The notes under the pieces are model-generated. The model was not told the origin of the DNA, searched no databases, and saw only the letters and a list, made by a program, of their open reading frames with translations. A DNA stretch of 64,000 nucleotides from Alphaproteobacteria bacterium (lineage in GTDB: Bacteria > Pseudomonadota > Alphaproteobacteria > Caulobacterales > Hyphomonadaceae). The position numbers and the translations under genes are program-made. Location of the stretch: assembly GCA_018969425.1 (NCBI GenBank), contig JAGWYJ010000010.1:1-64000 (forward strand), in the 5' to 3' direction. The number at the start of each line of letters is the position of its first letter. Position 1 is the stretch's first letter. Shown piece after piece: positions 17,340 to 26,044 of this stretch.

Positions 17340-17534
17340 AACAGCCGCCCCCCTTCGCCCGCTGATGAACACGCCCGCCCGGTTGCTCGCCAGAAAGGCG
17401 AGAGCAGTGGCGCGCGGCCGGCGGAATGTCGTCAAGTTCGGTAGGGCTCGTGTCTTTCCCGTCTCGGGGCGTTCCTCTTCAGCAGAAGCGGGCGGACGAG
17501 ACGTAGCGATGGAACAGTTCGGGACGTTTGGGTC

Positions 17535-19436
17535 ATGGCTGATATCTTCATCTCCTACGCCCGGTCCGACGCCGAACGCGTGAGGCTTGTGGCCACATCT
17601 CTCCACGAGGCGGGCCTTGCCGTCTGGTGGGATCCCTCCGCGCCTCCAGAGGCGAAAGAGGCGCCTCTGGACGCCAGGTTTTCGGCCGCCCCGGCCGTGC
17701 TCGTCCTATGGTCGTCCTCATCGCGTTCAGCCGATCATGTCCTCGTGGAGGCGAACGCGGCCATGGGAGATGGCAAGCTCGTTCAGCTTCGTCTGGACAA
17801 CGAGGCGGCTCCCGTCCCCTTTGAACATTTGACCTGCCTTGATTTCTCGTCATGGTCGGGAGATCCCCGCGACCCTGTCTGGATCGCTCTCAAGGCGGCG
17901 CTGAAGGAGAGGGTGACCGTGAGCGCCGGCGAGACCGGGGCTGGACGCAAAGGACCGAAGCGATCCTCCGCTGCCCCCTCTTATCTTGAGGCGCGGCGCG
18001 TTCCGGCTTTCGGGCCGCTGGCGGCGGCCGCCGCCGCGATTTTAGGTCTTACTGGCGTCCTGGTCTGGTTTCTGGGTCCGTCTGACTGGCGCCTGACGGC
18101 GCAGAATGCGGTCGCGAGCCTCTTTGATGAAGGCGACCAGGGGCGTGTCGCAGCCCTGGCGACGCCCGACAGAGCGCTCCAGACAGGCGGGACACCGGCT
18201 TCGGACACGATCGTTCGGGAAGCTGAGGCGGCTCTTACATCTGCGGACCTCACCGATGTCGGCGATCTGGGGCGGCTCCTCGAACGTTTTCCCGGAACTC
18301 CGACCGCGGAGACGGCGCTGGCCTTGCTGCGTGCGATGGATGCGCGAAGCTGGGGGGAGGCGGTCGCGAGAGATACGGAGAGCGCGTACAACGGGTATCT
18401 GAACGCGTTTCCGGAAGACGGTCCCGCTCCGGGTCAGCGCATCGCCGATGCGCGCGAACGTCTGGCCTCTATCGGCGTTGAGCGCTCTCAGGCGATCGCT
18501 GATATCCAGCGGGCGCTCTCTGACGCGAAGCTCTATCAGGGTCCGGCGGACGGAAAGACGGGGGCAAGAGTGAAGCGCGCGCTTCAGGATCTTTCCCGCC
18601 AGAAAGCCATCGCCTCGCCGGATCTCGCCTCGGCTTCGCCAAGACAGCTGCGCGCCCTGAGCGATGTGATCCGATCGATCGCACAGTCCGGTCAGGTTCT
18701 GTCTCAGGCCCCTCCTGAGGCTGGTCGTGCAGCCGATGCCGCCGCCTGGATAAAGGCCGCGGAGACGGATGCTGTGGCGAGCTACGAGGCCTATCTCGCC
18801 GCCTATCCGGCGGGCGCGTACGCATCGAAGGCCCTGGAGGCTCTCGGTCGTCTCACGAGGCTGGAGCCGTTCAGCATCGACGCGACATGGTCGCCTGAAC
18901 TCAGGCGGGCAGTTCTCGAGGCTCGCACGTTCGGCGCTCAGGCCCTGCAGCGCGCTGAGGCGGCGCGAGCGCGGGCGTCGGCCGCTGATGCGCCGCGCTC
19001 CGATGCAGGTACGCAGGAGGGGCTCGGCGGCCACCTGATCATTGGCGGCGACGGCCCCCCCGGACGATATCGAGGCGAGATCTCAGGGGAGAGAGCCGAG
19101 GGTCTCGGGGTCCTCGAGTATCCGGCCGCCGCCACCGCCGGAGCCGGCGGCGCCCTGCGCTATGAAGGGGAACATACGGCGGGCGACGTGCGGGGTCTGG
19201 GCGTGACGTACTGGAGAAACGGCGACACGCTCGCGGGCGTCTACGGGCCGGACATGACCGTCTCCGGCGTCTTGCAGTTCGCCAATGGGCAGAGATATGA
19301 GGGTGGGATCAGGCAGGGACGCCGATCCGGTTATGGGGTGGTCTGGACGTCTTCCGGCGAGCCTGTTGCGGCAGGCCGCTGGACGGATGATCGCCTCATA
19401 ACGCCTGGCGATAGAGGATCGTCGGGGCAACCTTGA
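17535..19436 (+). CDS. TIR domain - TM - repeat - PG-binding - MORN protein
   Basis: A 633-residue multidomain protein. Residues 1-120 form a TIR_2-type domain (ADIFISYARSDAERVRLVATSLHEAGLAVWWD) with Glu72 in VLVEANAA at the position of the catalytic Glu of NAD-cleaving TIRs. A membrane segment follows at about 158-180 (FGPLAAAAAAILGLTGVLVWFLG). Beyond it are helical repeats of the form YLxxYPxGxxxxxALxxL, a peptidoglycan_binding_1-like stretch (IADIQRALSDAKLYQGPADGKTGARVKRAL, about 318-355), and three or four MORN-like repeats (about 510-620: YRGEISGERAEGLGVLEYP, QRYEGGIRQGRRSGYGVVW). This predicts a cytosolic TIR and a periplasmic C-terminus. Role unknown; envelope sensing or defence is inference. 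Confidence 0.82.
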   Translation: MADIFISYARSDAERVRLVATSLHEAGLAVWWDPSAPPEAKEAPLDARFSAAPAVLVLWSSSSRSADHVLVEANAAMGDGKLVQLRLDNEAAPVPFEHLTCLDFSSWSGDPRDPVWIALKAALKERVTVSAGETGAGRKGPKRSSAAPSYLEARRVPAFGPLAAAAAAILGLTGVLVWFLGPSDWRLTAQNAVASLFDEGDQGRVAALATPDRALQTGGTPASDTIVREAEAALTSADLTDVGDLGRLLERFPGTPTAETALALLRAMDARSWGEAVARDTESAYNGYLNAFPEDGPAPGQRIADARERLASIGVERSQAIADIQRALSDAKLYQGPADGKTGARVKRALQDLSRQKAIASPDLASASPRQLRALSDVIRSIAQSGQVLSQAPPEAGRAADAAAWIKAAETDAVASYEAYLAAYPAGAYASKALEALGRLTRLEPFSIDATWSPELRRAVLEARTFGAQALQRAEAARARASAADAPRSDAGTQEGLGGHLIIGGDGPPGRYRGEISGERAEGLGVLEYPAAATAGAGGALRYEGEHTAGDVRGLGVTYWRNGDTLAGVYGPDMTVSGVLQFANGQRYEGGIRQGRRSGYGVVWTSSGEPVAAGRWTDDRLITPGDRGSSGQP

Positions 19437-19558
19437 AGAAACTCTGAGGCGGCTGCGGCCTCTGAATTGTGTCAAGGTTGCACCGGATCAAACCTCTGCG
19501 CCTTGCCGCCGGCATGGTTCGGCGGACTGTCTGTCGGCGGGCTTGAGGGGCGAAGTTC

Positions 19559-21211
19559 ATGATATCGGATGCACGATCCTGGACGCCGGGAGAGGTCGTC
19601 GAGGCCGATCTGTGTGTGATCGGATCGGGTCCCGGAGGGTTGTCTCTGGCTCATGAGCTCGAGGGGACGGGCCTGCGCGTCCTTGTCCTCGAAACCGGGG
19701 GGCTCCATGAGGCGCCTGATCGCAACGCCCTGTCGGCTCTCGACAGCGCTTCGCGCTATGGGGCCGAGACGCGTATCGAGAACACGAGGCGCGTCGGCGG
19801 GAATGCCAATGTCTGGCACATCCAGACCGATGCGGGCTATCGCAACGTTCGCATGGTTCCCTATACGCGAGGCGATTTCGCAGCGCGCGAGGCCGTCGGG
19901 TCTCCGGGCTGGCCAATCAGCTACGACCTTTACATGGACTGGATCCGGAGGGCTCAGGAGCATCTCGCTCTCTCCGGGAGTTTCCGGGCGGAGGGTCGAA
20001 ACGATCTCGCCGCGCCGGCCTTTGATCTGCCTTCCGCAGGAATTGAAACTCACTTGTTCCAGTTCCCGAATGCGGAGGCTTATCTCGAGCGCGCCCGCAA
20101 GCGGCTGGAAGCGTCCCGCAACATTCATCTGGTCAGTTTCGCTCACGCTCTGGAGCTCATTCCGGATGGATCCGGCGGAGCGATCGCAGAGGTTCTGGGC
20201 GCAAGCGAACCCGGTCGGGAGTTCACCGTCCGTGCGAAGCGTTTCGTGCTCGCAGGGGGCGGTTTCGCCGTGCCGCAGCTGCTGCTGTCCTCCCAGAGGC
20301 TCTCGGCCGCAGGTGTCGGGAACGTACACGACACGGTCGGCCGCTGGTTCATGGACCACCCGCTTATTGACGGCGGAGAGCTGATCCCGACCTCACGCAG
20401 TCTGTTTGACCGCGCCGCGCTTTATGATCTCCGCACCCTCGCCTCAGGAGCGGTGATGGGCTTTCTGGCCCCCTCTGACGAGGCGCTTCTCGCTCATCCG
20501 ATGGCGAACCTCAACCTTATCCTCTTTCCGGCGGAAAGAGAGTTCCGCCGTAATCGCGAGCTATCCCATCGTCAGTCGCTCGGCTTTTATTCGGCCATTC
20601 GAATACGAGACGCGCTGAGAAATCGTCACCGGCCCCTGATGCGGGACGTCTTCGGGGTCCTCGCAGGCGCCGACGGGGTCGTTCGCAAAGCGGTCGATGC
20701 CTATCTTCATCCGCGATCGAACCTTGCGCGCGGAGGCTGGTCGCGTCTGGATCGTCCCTCCGCGCGTTTTGATGTGTTCGAGGTCCTGCACCTTGCGGAG
20801 CAGGCCCCGCGTCGAGACAATCGGGTGACCCTTGGCGCCGAACGAGACCGCTTCGGTCGGCAGCGCGTGAAGGTCGACTGGACGTTTTCCGAAGAGGACT
20901 ATCAGCGTCTCGCCCGGACGCAGGAGCACTTGGCGCGCCTCATAGAGGCCTCGGGTCTTGGGCGCTGGGAGGTGCGACGGGTCGAGGGTCGTCCGGATAT
21001 CAAGAGCGATTCTACGGGCCATTTTCTGGGGGCCACACGCATGCATGCGGATCCGCGTCAGGGGGTGACGACCCCTGATTGCCGGGTTCATGGCGTTGAA
21101 AACCTTTTCATCGCCTCCTCGAGCGTCTTTCCGACGGGAGGCTACGCCAATCCGACCTTGAGCATCATGGCGCTCGCAATCGGTCTGGCGGATCGTCTGA
21201 AGGCGGTCTAG
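19559..21211 (+). CDS. GMC-family FAD-dependent oxidoreductase
   Basis: A 550-residue glucose-methanol-choline oxidoreductase. The FAD-binding dinucleotide fold is at residues 18-48 (CVIGSGPGGLSLAHELEGTGLRVLVLETGG). The flavin-proximal region is VGGNANVWHIQTD, and the C-terminal GMC block is FLGATRMHADPRQGVTTPDCRVHGVENLFIASSSVFPTGGYANPTLSIMALAIGLADRL, with the His/Asn active-site positions in the expected area. No signal peptide or heme site is visible. Such proteins oxidise alcohols or sugars; the substrate is unknown. Convergent with a secreted unknown protein, eight bases apart. Confidence 0.88.
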   Translation: MISDARSWTPGEVVEADLCVIGSGPGGLSLAHELEGTGLRVLVLETGGLHEAPDRNALSALDSASRYGAETRIENTRRVGGNANVWHIQTDAGYRNVRMVPYTRGDFAAREAVGSPGWPISYDLYMDWIRRAQEHLALSGSFRAEGRNDLAAPAFDLPSAGIETHLFQFPNAEAYLERARKRLEASRNIHLVSFAHALELIPDGSGGAIAEVLGASEPGREFTVRAKRFVLAGGGFAVPQLLLSSQRLSAAGVGNVHDTVGRWFMDHPLIDGGELIPTSRSLFDRAALYDLRTLASGAVMGFLAPSDEALLAHPMANLNLILFPAEREFRRNRELSHRQSLGFYSAIRIRDALRNRHRPLMRDVFGVLAGADGVVRKAVDAYLHPRSNLARGGWSRLDRPSARFDVFEVLHLAEQAPRRDNRVTLGAERDRFGRQRVKVDWTFSEEDYQRLARTQEHLARLIEASGLGRWEVRRVEGRPDIKSDSTGHFLGATRMHADPRQGVTTPDCRVHGVENLFIASSSVFPTGGYANPTLSIMALAIGLADRLKAV

Positions 21212-21219
21212 GAGCGGGC

Positions 21220-22164
21220 TCAGCGCCCCCGTGCGCTCGCAGGGGTCGGGTAGGTGGGCTCCGGGATCAGTGCGAAGCTCTTGGCGGCCCTGAAGTCGCC
21301 CGCCTCGAAATTGATCCGCAGAATTTGGCCGGCGGCGTCTCTGGGCGAGGGGGTAAGCTCGAGCTGGATCGCCTCGCGCGGATCAAGGGCTTCGATCCGC
21401 CCGATCGCCGATGCGGGAAAATAGAACACCTGAAATGCCGCCCCGACGCTGTCGGTCTCAGCCTGGGAGAGAGCCGCCCATTCCGGCTTGGCCATCCGTC
21501 TCGGGGGGGCGGAGAGGGACCTCGAAGGCGTTGACAGTCCTCCGAGCCAGGGTTCGCCCATCCGGGCGGGGTCGCGGATGAAGAGCTGCACCACGGACGG
21601 CGGGATCTGTCGTGCGGGGATCGCAACCGCCAGGGCGAAGTCGTTCTTTCGCGCAGCGCCCGGGGGCCGGCGCAGTCCCAGCACGATCCCTGAACCGGGA
21701 TCGGTCTGACTGACGGCCCAGCGGTCATGGCGGCTTCTGGAGGCGAGCCATGAGGAGTGCAGCGCGGGATACTCGAGAAAGCCGGTCTTCTGGAACTGTC
21801 TGTAACTGTCGCGGATGAGGTCAGCGACTTCTGTCACCGAGGGATGGCGACATCCGAGGGAGGCGGCGTGGGTCGAGACGTCGGCGGCGAGGGCGCGGAT
21901 CGTGTCTGGCGGATAGTTCGCCCTGAGAAGGGCGCCTTCAGCCTGATAAAGCCCCGAGACGAGGGCGAGACGCTCTCCCTCGTTAAACAGATTGCACGCC
22001 CTGTCGGCCGCAGCGATCGCGGTTCGCTCAAGGAAGGTGCGCTCCTGCGGGGTGTTGTCCGCAAGGGCTGGAGGCGTCAGGAAAAGGAAGACCGCTCCGA
22101 GCCTGAGGAGCCAGGTCCCCGCAGGCAGGCGGGAGGAGCGAACGGGGGCGAGGCGCTTCTGCAT
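21220..22164 (-). CDS. Secreted protein of unknown function
   Basis: A 314-residue protein with a signal peptide (RLPAGTWLLRLGAVFLFLTPPALADN). The N-terminal half is helical with two cysteines (ADRACNLFNEGERLALVSGLYQAEGALLR; ASLGCRHPSVTEVADLI). The C-terminal half is beta-rich. I do not recognise the family. Forty-odd bases of low-information sequence separate it from the thioesterase gene upstream on the same strand. Confidence 0.7.
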   Translation of the reverse strand: MQKRLAPVRSSRLPAGTWLLRLGAVFLFLTPPALADNTPQERTFLERTAIAAADRACNLFNEGERLALVSGLYQAEGALLRANYPPDTIRALAADVSTHAASLGCRHPSVTEVADLIRDSYRQFQKTGFLEYPALHSSWLASRSRHDRWAVSQTDPGSGIVLGLRRPPGAARKNDFALAVAIPARQIPPSVVQLFIRDPARMGEPWLGGLSTPSRSLSAPPRRMAKPEWAALSQAETDSVGAAFQVFYFPASAIGRIEALDPREAIQLELTPSPRDAAGQILRINFEAGDFRAAKSFALIPEPTYPTPASARGR

Positions 22165-22222
22165 CGTCCGGTCGGCTTAATCCGTCAGGGTTTAGGATCA
22201 GTTTAAAGCGATCGTCGACTTC

Positions 22223-22666
22223 TCAGGGATCTGCTGTCCGGGTGCTGTCTGCAGCCTCTTCGGTCCCGATCAGGAAGTGAGCGGTCAGCGCAGCGACCGG
22301 CTCGCTCTCATTCTCCTGCCAGGCCTCGGCCCGCACAGACGCGATCCGACGACCGAGTTTGGTGATGCGGGCCCGGGCGTGAAGGTCCCGCGCCCGACCC
22401 TGACGGAGATAGTCGATTGTGAGATTGATGGTTTTCGGCTGGATCCCGCCTTCGGTCTTCAGGATCACTTCCGCCATCGCCGTCAGCTCGAGAAAGGCGC
22501 CGATCGCCCCTCCGTGCAGCGCCTGGATCGTGAAGTTTCCGATCAGATCGTCCTGAAACGGCAGATGGGCGATGAGGCCGGCGTGATCCTGCTCCACGCG
22601 CATGCCGAGACTTTTCACCATGCCCATGCGGTTCAGTCTGGCTGCGAGATCTGCGTTTCGGTCCAT
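22223..22666 (-). CDS. PaaI-type hot-dog thioesterase (distal copy)
   Basis: A 147-residue acyl-CoA thioesterase-like protein with the HGG motif of the PaaI group (ALHGGAIGAFLELTAMAEV), and the central strands INLTIDYLRQGRARDLHARARITKLGRRIASVRAEAW. Its ATG overlaps the stop of the upstream thioesterase (ATGA), so the two are translationally coupled and may form a hetero-oligomer. Acyl specificity is not readable. Confidence 0.86.
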   Translation of the reverse strand: MDRNADLAARLNRMGMVKSLGMRVEQDHAGLIAHLPFQDDLIGNFTIQALHGGAIGAFLELTAMAEVILKTEGGIQPKTINLTIDYLRQGRARDLHARARITKLGRRIASVRAEAWQENESEPVAALTAHFLIGTEEAADSTRTADP

Positions 22667-23103
22667 CAGAACGATCCTGCAGAGCTGGGGGCGCGGATCT
22701 TGTTGATCGCAAACGCGGCGCTGGCTGTCGCGATGACCTTGTCGCGGCTCTCATGATAGGCCCAGGCGTGGGTGAAAGCGATCGTCCGCGTGAGATGGTA
22801 GCAGTGGGCCTCCCCGATAATATCCCGCCCCTGATCGGCCGGCCGCATGTAATCGATCCTGAGATCCAGCGTCGCCACCGCTCGAAACTGCTCAAGCGCC
22901 GCACCGCAGGCCATGCCTGAGAGATTGTCGAGAAAGCTCGTGATCACGCCCCCGTGGATGACCCCTGTGTCCGGATCACCGGAAAAATCGGCTGACCAGG
23001 GCTGGACGCCCCAGACATGGGCTCGTTCGATACGGGTGACCCGGAAGCCCAGTTTTCGGGCCCACGGCGTCATCTGCGTCATCAGATGCATGTTGTCACG
23101 CAT
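22666..23103 (-). CDS. PaaI-type hot-dog thioesterase (proximal copy)
   Basis: About 145 residues with the hot-dog HGG motif in GVIHGGVITSFLDNLSGMACG and the strand pair ATLDLRIDYMRPADQGRDIIGEAHCYHLTRTIAFTHAWAY. The start is uncertain. I use the ATG at 23103 (MRDNMHLM), but in-frame sequence continues upstream with plausible protein (DALNSLEDRLKL), and a strong GGAGG precedes a CTG codon there, so a non-ATG start about 36 bases earlier is possible. Coupled to the following paralogue by an ATGA overlap. Confidence 0.82.
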   Translation of the reverse strand: MRDNMHLMTQMTPWARKLGFRVTRIERAHVWGVQPWSADFSGDPDTGVIHGGVITSFLDNLSGMACGAALEQFRAVATLDLRIDYMRPADQGRDIIGEAHCYHLTRTIAFTHAWAYHESRDKVIATASAAFAINKIRAPSSAGSF

Positions 23104-23368
23104 CAGCTTCAGGCGGTCTTCAAGGGAGTTCAGGGCGTCCAGGGGCGCATCCTCCGATGAGAAAGAAAGGCGAGGCCGCCTCCTGCACTCTCCTTGGCCT
23201 GTGCGCAAGCGGGCGGGTGACGGATCCCGACACTCTTTGGCTGAGCGGGGCCGTTCGACCCACTCCCGGCCAGAAGCCATGGGCGGGCGGGCGAATTTCC
23301 CGTTATTGCGGGTTGGATCAGGCGGCGAGTGACCCCATTGTAGAGACTTGGGAAAGGGGGGAAGAGCC

Positions 23369-25039
23369 GTGCAGCATCAGACGCCGCTCATTTCGCTTCT
23401 TGTCCTCGGGCTGGGGCTGGCCTTCGTTTTCGGTTGGCTCGCCACCCGGCTCCGGATGTCGCCTATCGTCGGGTATCTGGCGGCTGGCGTTCTGCTGGGG
23501 CCGTTCACCCCTGGTTTTGTCGCCGACGGCTCCCTCGCTGCTGAGGTGGCCGAAGTCGGCGCGATGCTGCTGATGTTCGGCGTGGGGCTGCATTTCACGC
23601 CGAAGGAGCTGATGTCCGTGCGGGCGATCGCTGCGCCCGCGGCCCTGGTTCAGATCCTCCTGTCGACCGCGATCGGTGCGGCGGTCGGCGTTCTGGCCGG
23701 CTGGGGGCTCGCCGGAGGGGTGGTGTTCGGTCTGGCTCTCTCGATCGCCTCCACGGTGGTCGCCATGCGCGCCATTCAGGATCAGCGCGCCATGCAGTCC
23801 GACAAGGGGCGCATCACGGTCGGCTGGCTGGTGATGGAGGATTTCGCGATGATCCTCGCCATGGTTCTTCTGCCGACCTGGGCTCAGATCAGCCGTGCGG
23901 CCGCGGGCGACGGCGAGATGACCCCTCTTCAGATGCAGGATATCGGCCTCGCTCTCGCCGTGACGATCGGCAAGGTGGCCGCGTTCGTGGTTCTGATGCT
24001 GTTTGCAGGTCGGCGTGTCGTTCCCTGGATCCTTCACCGTGTGGTTCACTCGGGATCCCGGGAGCTGTTCCGGCTGGCGGTCCTCGCAATCGCCATGGGA
24101 TCGGCTTTCGCCGCCGCGGCCTTCTTTGACGTCTCTCTCGCTCTGGGAGCTCTGTTCGCGGGTCTCATCATGGCGGAAAGCGAGCTGTCCCAGCAGGCGG
24201 CCCATGAAACCCTGCCGTTGAGAGACGCGTTCGCCGTATTGTTCTTCGTGTCGGTCGGCATGCTGTTCGACCCGATGATCCTGCTGCGCAATCCCTGGCC
24301 GCTCATTCTGACAGTTCTCGCCGTCACCGTCTTTCGGACAGGGCTTGGGTACGGACTGCTCCGGATGTTGGGCCAGCCCCATGAGATGTCGCTCTCGATC
24401 ACGGCCAGCCGATCGCAGATCGGCGAATTCTCGTTCATAGTGGCGGGCCTGGGGGTCAGTCTGGGACTTCTCCCGGCAAGCGCGCGCGATCTGATTGTCG
24501 GCGCCGCCATCTTCTCGATCTGTCTGACGCCGGCGGTCGCCTTCATTCTCGAACGATCCGCGCGGGTCGGAGGTCCGGGCCGATCGTCGTCCTCGACGAC
24601 GCCGTTCGATCCGCCGGCGCCGTCGCGCGCCGTGGTGGTCGGTCATGGTCGGGTCGGCTCGCTCATCTGCGCCTCTCTGAAGGTGTCGGGAGCTCAGTTC
24701 ACGGTGATCGAGGATCGGGAGGAGATTGTCGAAGCCCTGAAGGGCCGGGGTATGGACGCCATCGCTGGAAACGGCGCATCGGAGGAGCGTCTGAGAGAGG
24801 CCGGCATTGAGCGGGCGGAGTTTCTGTTCGTGACAGTTCCCGACGGTTTTGAGGCGGGCGGAATTGTCGAAACGGCTCGGAGCGTCACTCCGGGACTGCG
24901 CGTTTACGCCCGCGCTCACAGCGATGCGGAGGTCGAGCATCTCACCCGCCTTGGAGCTGACGTGATTATATCCGGCGAACGCGAGATCGCCGATGCGATG
25001 ATCGCCGATGTCCGGCCCCGACTGGTTTCATCCGCCTAG
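23369..25039 (+). CDS. Kef/YbaL-type K+/H+ antiporter with TrkA-N domain
   Basis: A CPA2-family monovalent cation/proton antiporter of about 556 residues. Residues 1-390 hold 12-13 membrane helices, including GYLAAGVLLGPFTPG, LSIASTVVAMRAIQDQ and ASRSQIGEFSFIVAGLG. A C-terminal TrkA-N/RCK domain starts at RAVVVGHGRVGSLICASLKVSG with the GxGxxG nucleotide motif. No TrkA-C domain follows, as in YbaL-like proteins. GTG at 23369 is preferred because GGGGGAAGA precedes it; the TTG at 23348 has no ribosome site. It may cooperate with the Mrp-like complex in pH and K+ balance, which is inference. Confidence 0.9.
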   Translation: MQHQTPLISLLVLGLGLAFVFGWLATRLRMSPIVGYLAAGVLLGPFTPGFVADGSLAAEVAEVGAMLLMFGVGLHFTPKELMSVRAIAAPAALVQILLSTAIGAAVGVLAGWGLAGGVVFGLALSIASTVVAMRAIQDQRAMQSDKGRITVGWLVMEDFAMILAMVLLPTWAQISRAAAGDGEMTPLQMQDIGLALAVTIGKVAAFVVLMLFAGRRVVPWILHRVVHSGSRELFRLAVLAIAMGSAFAAAAFFDVSLALGALFAGLIMAESELSQQAAHETLPLRDAFAVLFFVSVGMLFDPMILLRNPWPLILTVLAVTVFRTGLGYGLLRMLGQPHEMSLSITASRSQIGEFSFIVAGLGVSLGLLPASARDLIVGAAIFSICLTPAVAFILERSARVGGPGRSSSSTTPFDPPAPSRAVVVGHGRVGSLICASLKVSGAQFTVIEDREEIVEALKGRGMDAIAGNGASEERLREAGIERAEFLFVTVPDGFEAGGIVETARSVTPGLRVYARAHSDAEVEHLTRLGADVIISGEREIADAMIADVRPRLVSSA

Positions 25040-25144
25040 GCGGCGCGGACCGGGGAGAAACCGAAGAGGGGCTCGCATGACGAAGCGGCCTCCTGTAGGA
25101 GGGATGCTCGGTCATGGACCTTATAAACGGCGAGGAGGCGAAGG

Positions 25145-25486
25145 ATGAGGGGCGAGCTTCCGACGCATGTCTGGGTCTCGGCTCTTCTCCGCAGGGCGTC
25201 TGCAGGAGGCGCATTCGCTGTCGTCCTGCACAAGGGCGACGCCGAGCGCGGGGATGTTCTGATAAAGGTCCGTGCAGCGTCCGGATCGGCTGCCGCCTAT
25301 GCGCCGGCGTTTGCCCCGGGTGAGGCCTCCTTTGAGCGTGTTGGTTCGTCAGACGAGGAGGATGCGGTTGACGACCTGATCCGTCGGCGTCTGGGGCGCG
25401 ACAGGGATCTGTGGGTCATTGAGATCGAGGACCGTGAGGGGCGTCATTTCCTGACCGAGCGGGTGATCTCGTCATCCTCGTCCTGA
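25145..25486 (+). CDS. DUF1491 family protein
   Basis: A 113-residue cytosolic protein with the DUF1491 hallmark start LPTHVWVSALLRRASAGGAFAVVLHKGD and the C-terminal DLIRRRLGRDRDLWVIEIEDREGRHFL. The family is almost confined to alphaproteobacteria and has no defined function. GAGGAGG lies seven bases before the ATG. A short perfect hairpin CCTCCTGTAGGAGG (25090-25103) is in its leader. Convergent with the next gene. Confidence 0.9.
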   Translation: MRGELPTHVWVSALLRRASAGGAFAVVLHKGDAERGDVLIKVRAASGSAAAYAPAFAPGEASFERVGSSDEEDAVDDLIRRRLGRDRDLWVIEIEDREGRHFLTERVISSSSS

Positions 25487-25492
25487 GACCGG

Positions 25493-25891
25493 TCACCCGG
25501 GGGCCTTTTCGCAGTCGCCAGGCTTCCCCATCCACTGTGTGGGACCTTTTAATCGGACCCAGCGGCCGCTGGCGGTCCAGATATTGACCAGATCGAGCAC
25601 TCCTCCCGCATCTGTCGCCGCAAGGCGGAGAACCCCGCCGCCCTCAATCGCACCGGTGTAGGACACGGCGCATTCGCCCTCCGCCGTCCGGAGGCAGCCT
25701 GTACCCTTTTCCGTGTCCGCCTCGAAACGCAGCCGGGAGGAGTTCGAGGCCCGTTCGCGGGCGTCCGGAAACGTGGTTCTGGAATCGACGATGACCCGTT
25801 CGATCCGGCAGGACCACGCCTGAGGCGCAGCGAGGGCCGGGGGCGACAGGAGAAGAAGGACTGAGATCAGGGCGGCCGGACGCTTGATCAT
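25493..25891 (-). CDS. Secreted small protein of unknown function
   Basis: A 132-residue protein with a signal peptide (MIKRPAALISVLLLLSPPALAAPQ). The mature domain is beta-rich with four cysteines (WSCRIERV, TGCLRTAEGECAVSY, GDCEKAPG) that may pair. GGAGG stands eight bases before the ATG at 25891, so the longer ORF-track start is rejected. No family recognised. Stops seven bases from the DUF1491 stop on the opposite strand. Confidence 0.72.
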   Translation of the reverse strand: MIKRPAALISVLLLLSPPALAAPQAWSCRIERVIVDSRTTFPDARERASNSSRLRFEADTEKGTGCLRTAEGECAVSYTGAIEGGGVLRLAATDAGGVLDLVNIWTASGRWVRLKGPTQWMGKPGDCEKAPG

Positions 25892-26044
25892 GACTGGACC
25901 TCCATGCGTTTGCTGCGACTCTCTGGCCTTCCCGCCTGATGATTTCAAGCGCCGCAGTCATCTCGATCCCGATTGGCGCTGCGCACTTTCGCCCGCCGCC
26001 CGAATGGGATAAGCCCCCCGATCACACGCAGAACCGGACCCTCC

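Noticed and set aside
23318-24940. 540-codon minus-strand frame opposite the Kef-type antiporter
   Set aside because: Composition is charged low-complexity (RRRERQ..., HHEDHRE...) as for shadow frames; the plus-strand protein is a clear transporter.
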